Source of the DNA: Allodiplogaster sudhausi
Taxonomy: Eukaryota; Nematoda; Chromadorea; Rhabditida; Diplogasteridae
Length of the DNA stretch: 64,000 bases
NCBI GenBank assembly: GCA_945643635.1
Contig: CALZFC010000021.1
Span: 387,001-451,000, forward strand
Direction: 5' to 3'
This document shows, in pieces, positions 58,999 to 64,000 of this stretch. Below the pieces are notes generated by a model, which saw only the letters and a list, made by a program, of their open reading frames with translations, made no database searches and was not told the DNA's origin. The position numbers were made by a program, and so were the translations under genes. Position 1 is the stretch's first letter, and every line of letters begins with the position of its first letter.

Positions 58999-59575
58999 TG
59001 CATCCTCGCGGGAGGCAGCGACGAAGAAAGCGATGGCTGCATCCCCTCGTGGACGCTTCTCTTATCATTCCTGACCATCTTCGCGTTCCTCTTCATCCTC
59101 CGCATCGTCTACAATCTCTTCGTCGAAGTCGCCGACGCCCGAGACAGCCACCGCCTGCTGCAGGGCATGTACTCGTACGAGGTTAGAATTCTTATAAGTA
59201 GATAATCCTAGTGTTCACTTCTTATACGAGGTTGGTTGACTTGTGGGTACATATCATTATAATTACGAGAATAATTAATCTCACATCGGAATCGGAAGTT
59301 TTAGTAGCTCAATTCGAAATTTTTTTCCAACAAATCAAAAAAGTATCAAAATCAAAAAAAGTAATTTTTTTCCAACAAATCAAAAAAGACGCAGTGGCAT
59401 CATGGCTCATTCCTCTTATTTCTTTTTCAGTTCTTCTAATAAAACTTCATCTCGATATAGTGAGAAAGATATTAGCTTTATTCCAGACGCGCTGCGACTG
59501 CTCGGGATGCCAGGACGCCGCTCCTTCTGCATACGTCAACGATGCCTATAAGCACGCCGACATGGTATTCGTGTA
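58999..59575 (+). CDS. Fragment of a single-pass membrane protein, at least 2 exons
   Basis: The exon starting after TTTGACAG (58999-59180) reads CILAGGSDEESDGCIP, then a membrane segment (WTLLLSFLTIFAFLFILRIVYNL shortened here to its core LLLSFLTIFAFLFI), then VEVADARDSHRLLQGMYSYE. It joins in phase 0 to an exon starting 59488, TRCDCSGCQDAAPSAYVNDA, with a short C-x-C-x2-C cluster, ending at TAA (59573-59575) unless a GTATTC or GTGTAA donor just before it is used. The frame has no ATG before the membrane segment, so an upstream exon must exist but was not found. Not recognised. Confidence 0.5.
59321..59392. repeat. Short tandem duplication
   Basis: The sequence TTTTTTCCAACAAATCAAAAAAG occurs twice, about 45 bp apart, within the intron of the membrane-protein gene. 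Confidence 0.8.
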
Positions 59576-59721
59576 AGACATGGTATTCATCGATAGTTCG
59601 CGCTAACATTCCAGCATACTGCTCTGAAAAAATACGCTCATGGTATTGAGAGACATCTCTCAACAGTTATTGGCGATCAATATTTAAATTTCATTCATTG
59701 TATGTGTGTACATAGATATTA

Positions 59722-60124
59722 CAGTGATGTACCGCCAAAATGGTCGATTTGGAACGCAGCGCGCGCAATGTTCCAATCAGCACGCAAGTCGTAGCTCGTT
59801 AGCAAGTAAACCATATGAAAAGATCCTTATATTTTTAGATTCGCCTTGTTTTTCCACATCTAGCACACTATAATTGAGGGTAAGTTGGCTTTCTTTTGAG
59901 GGCTAAAATGAGGCTCAAAGATTAGACCTCATCGCCATACAAAAACTTCACAATCATGTTACTTCTTTCAAGCTCATATTTGGAATAAAGTAATAGTTGT
60001 GCTGCATGTGGAATTTGATTTACTTTTTAACAAAAATATACTCAATATGGTTAAAGGTGTCTGCAATGAGATATTTAATGCGCGCTGATTGGAACATATC
60101 GGCCATTTTGGAGGAACATCACTG
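59722..60124. mobile_element. MITE with TA duplication (Tc1/mariner-like), 403 bp
   Basis: The left end reads CAGTGATGTACCGCCAAAAT and the right end, complemented, CAGTGATGTTCCTCCAAAAT. TA precedes the left end (59720-59721) and follows the right end (60125-60126). The inverted similarity extends inward to an ATGTTCCAATCAGC block on both sides. No open frame of note inside. Size, TIR and TA target fit a Tc1/mariner-derived MITE. Confidence 0.82.
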
Positions 60125-60486
60125 TACATGTAATTTCCATTTGAGAATATATTATTCGTAGTAGTCATTTATAGATTTCGCCACTTTAATTCCATAAAGG
60201 CATAAGCACATGCATTCTGAAAAAAAGCTGTTCACACAGGAAATCTTTCAAACATAATCACCATTTGATCTCAATTCTTGCACATAGGATCGGCCACTCC
60301 TTGCATTTTCCTCGCTTGCCGCGAAGCTGCACTTGCTAATCACCGTCACGGCACTTGCCATAGATTTTTTCTATTTCCTTATTTCATCTGCAGTTTTCGG
60401 CTTATGTCATATCAACAATTTATTCAGACGGACATAGAAATGGCACTCCCCTGCAAATCGTCTTTCCGACTTCAATGAAAATCTCC

Positions 60487-60864
60487 TCAACGTCTCGCTT
60501 TCTTGGAAGTGTCAAGCCGACATAGAGGTCCCATTGCCATGCAAAATCCCCGGCCGATATCAGTGAAAACGTCTATGATGTCGCGCTGAACACGCTTATG
60601 GGAGCGATCGAATTGCTCGAGCGGACTGTAACCGGGATACTCCTTCGGGGTTTCATCGTCGCTAGTCAGCACAGGCGACGGCAGCGAATGCAACAACTGA
60701 ACCAGGCGTTGTTCTTTGGCTCAACTTCAATAACGAATAAGTGGCTCCTGGATAATTGGGCAAATATTACATATATTATTATAAAAATTGCTCAATAAAG
60801 TTACCTGAAACCCAGCGATGCCGAGAACCAGAAACAGTGGCAGAGAGAATCGGCCGAGCATCAT
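60487..60864 (-). CDS. Secreted C-x6-C peptide precursor, 2 exons
   Basis: Exon 1 (60805-60864) is a signal peptide, MMLGRFSLPLFLVLGIAGFQ, ending at GTAA. Exon 2 (60487-60696) follows TTCAG in phase 0, giving a prodomain (SPVLTSDDETPKEYPG), a dibasic site (SHKR), and a peptide unit RDIIDVFTDIGRGFCMAMGP-L-C. The two cysteines, six residues apart, could form a disulfide ring. The open frame ends in KKARR at 60487. Just beyond, one base out of frame, the same strand encodes a second similar unit (60420-60500) with C-R-G-V-P-F-L-C and its own stop. The ring size equals that of allatostatin-C-type peptides, but their conserved ring residues are not evident. Likely a neuropeptide or defence-type secreted peptide; family not recognised. 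Confidence 0.6.
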
Positions 60865-60977
60865 TTTCAAGTATCGAAGGCTTCTTTCTGCTTATCGCAA
60901 ACCTTTAAAATGTTAACAAAAATGAATTTAAAAATGAATAATGGAAATGAGAGAAATTGTTCATTGAAGGGTTTCGG

Positions 60978-60989
60978 CTCCTTTTATTC
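60978..60989 (-). promoter_or_regulatory. Possible TATA-like element of the C-x6-C gene
   Basis: On the minus strand AGAATAAAAGGA lies about 115 bp upstream of the start codon, at a spacing comparable with the TATA boxes of the other two small secreted genes here. Weaker match, so tentative. Confidence 0.35.
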
Positions 60990-61049
60990 TAACCACTGAC
61001 TCATCGGAGCCATATTCGCTTGCTCATATCACAAGGAATTCTATTGAAA

Positions 61050-62950
61050 TGTTTTGTCTGCTTATTATTATGGCATTCATTCCCGGGCGCTTTCTCGTCT
61101 CCATTTGCCTAGTTCTGTTGGTTGGTCATCATTACCGCTTTTGTAGAAAAGCAGCTCTGCTTTACCGACTGCTAAATTGTTTAATACGGCAGCCATATGC
61201 CATATACAATGGGAAAGCGAAACAATCGAAGGGGCTTAAGAATTATAATTAGTGAAATTATAGAAGACGTCATCGCTCTCTTCGTACAAAAATGTGTTCG
61301 CGGATAGCAGGTTTTATCCCTGTAACCGCTGCCGCAGAAGCGCAGACGCATTTCGATCGAAGCTTAATATGTGTGACAAATCAAAAAATAAATAACATCG
61401 TTGTAAGTACCGCAGAAACTGCGAGTAGAAGAGGAATAAAAGGACGGCGCCATCGGCTGGTGGTCTTCTCGATCACCAACTTTTTTAAATTTATAAACCA
61501 CGGAGCTGCAACGAACGGGTCATTAGGATTACTATATAAATTTGACTACCTCTTTCACAAAGCTCGTTCACTTCGTCCAGATACCGCAGACTTTTATATG
61601 ACGAGGACCCTGTCGGTATCTGTCAACATCGAGATATCACAGATGTTGACAGACTCTTCGTTGATGAGTTTGAAGAAGATAGTTGAAGGTGACTGAATGT
61701 ATGTTTCTTATTCTCCTTCTCTCCCCGCATTCACAACTTCAAACGATTAAATTGAACATATTAAAAAAGAGATTGTACATATATTTAAAAAAAACCTTCT
61801 AGTGAGTTGGCTTGGCAACCTGACGCGCAGCCAAGTTCGCGCGGATCCTGCTCGAGTCCAGCTCTTGTCAGCTCTCCACGTTTACATAGGCTGCCATGGC
61901 TTCCTTGCTGTGGCATCCTGCGGGTCATCCAATGGCTTCCAAAAGGATAAACATTATTCTTAAAATCTGAATTAAACTTTCTATCACTTTCAGGTTGAGA
62001 AACGTGCCGATATATTGCGAGAATATGCTTGTTCGCCGCTGCCATCAGCGTCCACGTTGTGCTTTATCAGAAGTTATAACAACGCGTATAATTTTTTAAA
62101 GGAATTAAAAAAAATTACTAACGTCAAAGACACGCAAAATTGTGTAGCCCTTAGAGAGCGCGAGTTCTATTTCAGAAATGGCCCAGCAGCTAATCAGCTT
62201 CTATAAATTATATTTTAAAATGGTTTAAAAGTTATATGTTAAAAAAAACGAACCCTCTCTTCATCAATGTGCTTGCAGGTGCCGCATGTGGTTCCATTTC
62301 TGAGGAGCAAGCAGTGCAGAGAGCGTTGACGAGATTCCCTTTACAGCGCATGGGGAGGATCTGACTGTGAATATGTACTTATAGTCGATGTAAAAATATG
62401 TACCTCGCGATACTTTTACGATTAGATCCAAGAGGGGGCAAGCGAAGCGCTCCGACAGCCATCTTTATCCATTGCCCACAGGGCCTGTTCTTCTGGATTT
62501 ATGGGCACACCTGAAATATGATACATTATGAGAAAAATTGTAAAGGAAAACACATACGAACTACTGGTTTGTTGTCTCCTCCGCGGCTTGCGCATAGGCT
62601 GAAAGCACAATCTTCCAAAGAACGCGTCACAAATGTCCTCCGTTATATATTTTTCTAATAATTTTTTTTAGTGATTGTTGATCCAACAACACCTACATAC
62701 ATACATGTAATTGTTTTTTTATTGATAAACAATTTAGAATGCATAGTAGAATGCACCAAATTTTGTCACATCATGACATCTTTATACATCATCTTATCCT
62801 TCATGCGCTTCCATCTTCCCACGACAACAAAAGTTGTCGAGGCCAACTTTCTATTGTGTGTCTCATGAATAATCAACAGGCGTAGTCCTAACATTCTCTC
62901 ACACTTCTATTCCTATTTTTCTGACTCTATGGCTATCCAAAGCGATCCAA
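61050..62950. other. Unassigned region with possible small exons
   Basis: On the plus strand, 61556-61674 is open after a CACAAAG acceptor-like site and reads RLLYDEDPVGICQHRD with an acidic end. It could be a terminal exon of the 59-kb membrane-protein gene. On the minus strand, cysteine-bearing frames at 61795-61930, 62280-62340 and 62440-62512 have partial splice signals but do not join convincingly. I found no family match for any of them. Confidence 0.25.
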
Positions 62951-63469
62951 CGGAAATGTGCTGAAGAAATGTTTCCCTCCTTCACCAGATCCGTTTATAG
63001 CCATTGACAAGTATGCTCGATCAATGAGTACTCTTTTCAGCGCTCATAGGAATTGTCAGCTATGCAAAGCAGAGAGCGCCTTCGCGTTCTGCTTGTGGAT
63101 TCGCCAATCGATGCTGACCGTTCTTGCGAGCCCTTCCCAACCCTGAGTCCAACTCGCAAGTGCCAGTATCCTGGCTGGTGTCTCGAGGTCTTTTCCTTCG
63201 AAAGAATCGTTTATCCATCCGATTACATCCCTGTACTATACATGGTTCCCTTCTCTCTCGCAGATTCTCAACAACCTCGCCCTATCTGGCAACTTTTCAA
63301 TCGAATGGATCCTCACCGAGCGAACAAATCCCCTGACTAGCCATCTAAACTCGGAAATACATTTGGAGAGTACATCACACTACTTAAGATTTCTATTTAA
63401 CGATTTGCTCAGCAATTTCAATTTTAAGATGCGTGAAATGAGGAAAAAAGTAGAATGTCAAAAATTTAG

Positions 63470-63958
63470 GCGAATGGAACCACAACTACTATTCATGAAG
63501 GATTATATTCTGGATATTTCGACACGATCTGCACCTTTTATCAGTGGTCAGAGCAACGAGAATTGGAGTACGACTTTTCTATTCCTATTACCGAGGTTAT
63601 TTTCATCGTGTTCAAGGTGTATTAAAAAGTAAAAAGATGATTGACTGCTTCTTGATAGATTCAGTTGACGTTCCTGACTCGTGACCAGCCGCCGTCTCTC
63701 TGGTCGCTGCTTGGAAAATTACTCCATCCATACTCGACTGAAGTGTGGCTGTGCATGCTGGCAGTCCTCATTCTATTCAGCGTTCTCTGGTCAAGCATCG
63801 AATGGGCCGAATTTTATGCTGGTCTGCGTTCCGACATCACAATGGTTGAACCAATCTGAATAAGACTCATATCCCGGACAATGATATCTTTCAGCCCGGA
63901 TGGAATGCTATAATTGCGCTTCGCAACGGAGGTAGCATGCCTGGAATCTTTCGTTCTG
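63470..63958 (+). CDS. Ionotropic glutamate-receptor-like channel, partial (runs off the window)
   Basis: Exon 63470-63616 reads HEGLYSGYFDTICTFYQWSE then RELEYDFSIPITEVIFIVFK. The Arg and the DFS.P segment match the end of the S1 ligand-binding lobe. Exon 63665-63844 follows in phase 0 with TRDQPPSLWSLLGKLLHPYS then TEVWLCMLAVLILFSVLW, the pre-M1 segment and first membrane helix. A 50-nt intron (63845-63894, ending TTTCAG) leads to exon 63895-63958, GWNAIIALRNGGSMPGIFRS, resembling the pore-loop region before M3. All junctions keep phase. Upstream extracellular exons are not resolved; a frame at about 63263-63360 (ILNNLALSGNFSIEWILTE) may be one but does not join in phase. The remaining channel lies beyond 64000. 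Confidence 0.75.
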
Positions 63959-64000
63959 GTAAGAATATATGAGAATATATACATATATATTTTTTTTATT

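Noticed and set aside
1..64000. Idea that GA/CT repeats are always CT on the transcribed sense strand
   Set aside because: True for several introns, but CT-on-plus runs inside minus-strand genes (about 3590-3625, 39690-39745, 47630-47690) contradict it.
1..64000. tRNA or rRNA genes and CRISPR arrays
   Set aside because: No cloverleaf, rRNA core or spaced repeat array was recognised by eye; CRISPR is not expected in a eukaryotic genome.

Overview
The window is nuclear DNA of a small invertebrate, almost certainly a nematode. The evidence is multi-exon genes with many short introns (about 45-60 nt, mixed with much longer ones), a cuticlin-type ZP-domain gene, a pair of small secreted proteins with the Arg-Asp-Lys-Arg-Gln-Phe processing motif typical of nematode surface proteins, and a PAT-like tyrosine-recombinase retrotransposon. 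GA/CT simple repeats are abundant. I cannot name the species. Coding coordinates are outer limits of split genes. Splice sites are inferred by eye from GT/AG signals, reading phase and family conservation.

Layout. 0.6-4.7 kb (minus): SLC34-type sodium/phosphate cotransporter. 4.7-8.5 kb: intergenic, with a diverged duplication at its right edge. 8.5-10.9 kb (minus): methylthioribose-1-phosphate isomerase (MRI1). 12.1-13.1 kb (plus): small secreted, possibly neuropeptide, precursor. 13.9-17.4 kb (minus): ER glycerol-3-phosphate acyltransferase of the GPAT3/4 class. 17.4-20.5 kb: no gene seen. 20.5-25.3 kb (minus): unrecognised acidic multi-exon protein. 26.1-33.3 kb (minus): FG-rich, nucleoporin-like gene carrying a 4.47-kb PAT-like element (27.5-32.0 kb) in one intron. 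35.5-38.2 kb (minus): ADP/ATP-carrier-like SLC25 protein. 39.5-42.1 kb (minus): cuticlin-like ZP protein. 43.1-51.2 kb (minus): DENN-domain protein, a probable Rab exchange factor. 51.6-56.2 kb: two secreted RDKRQF paralogues (plus), separated by a hAT-family element with extreme GGGCC arrays and a second inverted-repeat element. 59.0-60.9 kb: part of a membrane protein (plus), a TA-flanked MITE, and a minus-strand precursor with two C-x6-C peptide units. 63.5-64.0 kb (plus): ionotropic glutamate-receptor-like gene running off the window.

The host genes do not form a pathway; they are ordinary metabolic, transport, trafficking and cuticle functions. The unusual content is in the mobile elements and small secreted genes. 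The hAT element has lost its catalytic core but still encodes an apparently intact 3-exon BED-finger/C-terminal-domain protein between arrays of self-complementary GGGCC/GGCCC blocks. The PAT-like element has almost identical split direct repeats and a readable 4-bp integration footprint, and lies 16 nt from a splice acceptor. The C-x6-C and MMRF/FMPHF precursors are candidate undescribed peptides. Several open frames carry single-base disruptions, which could be real decay or assembly indels.
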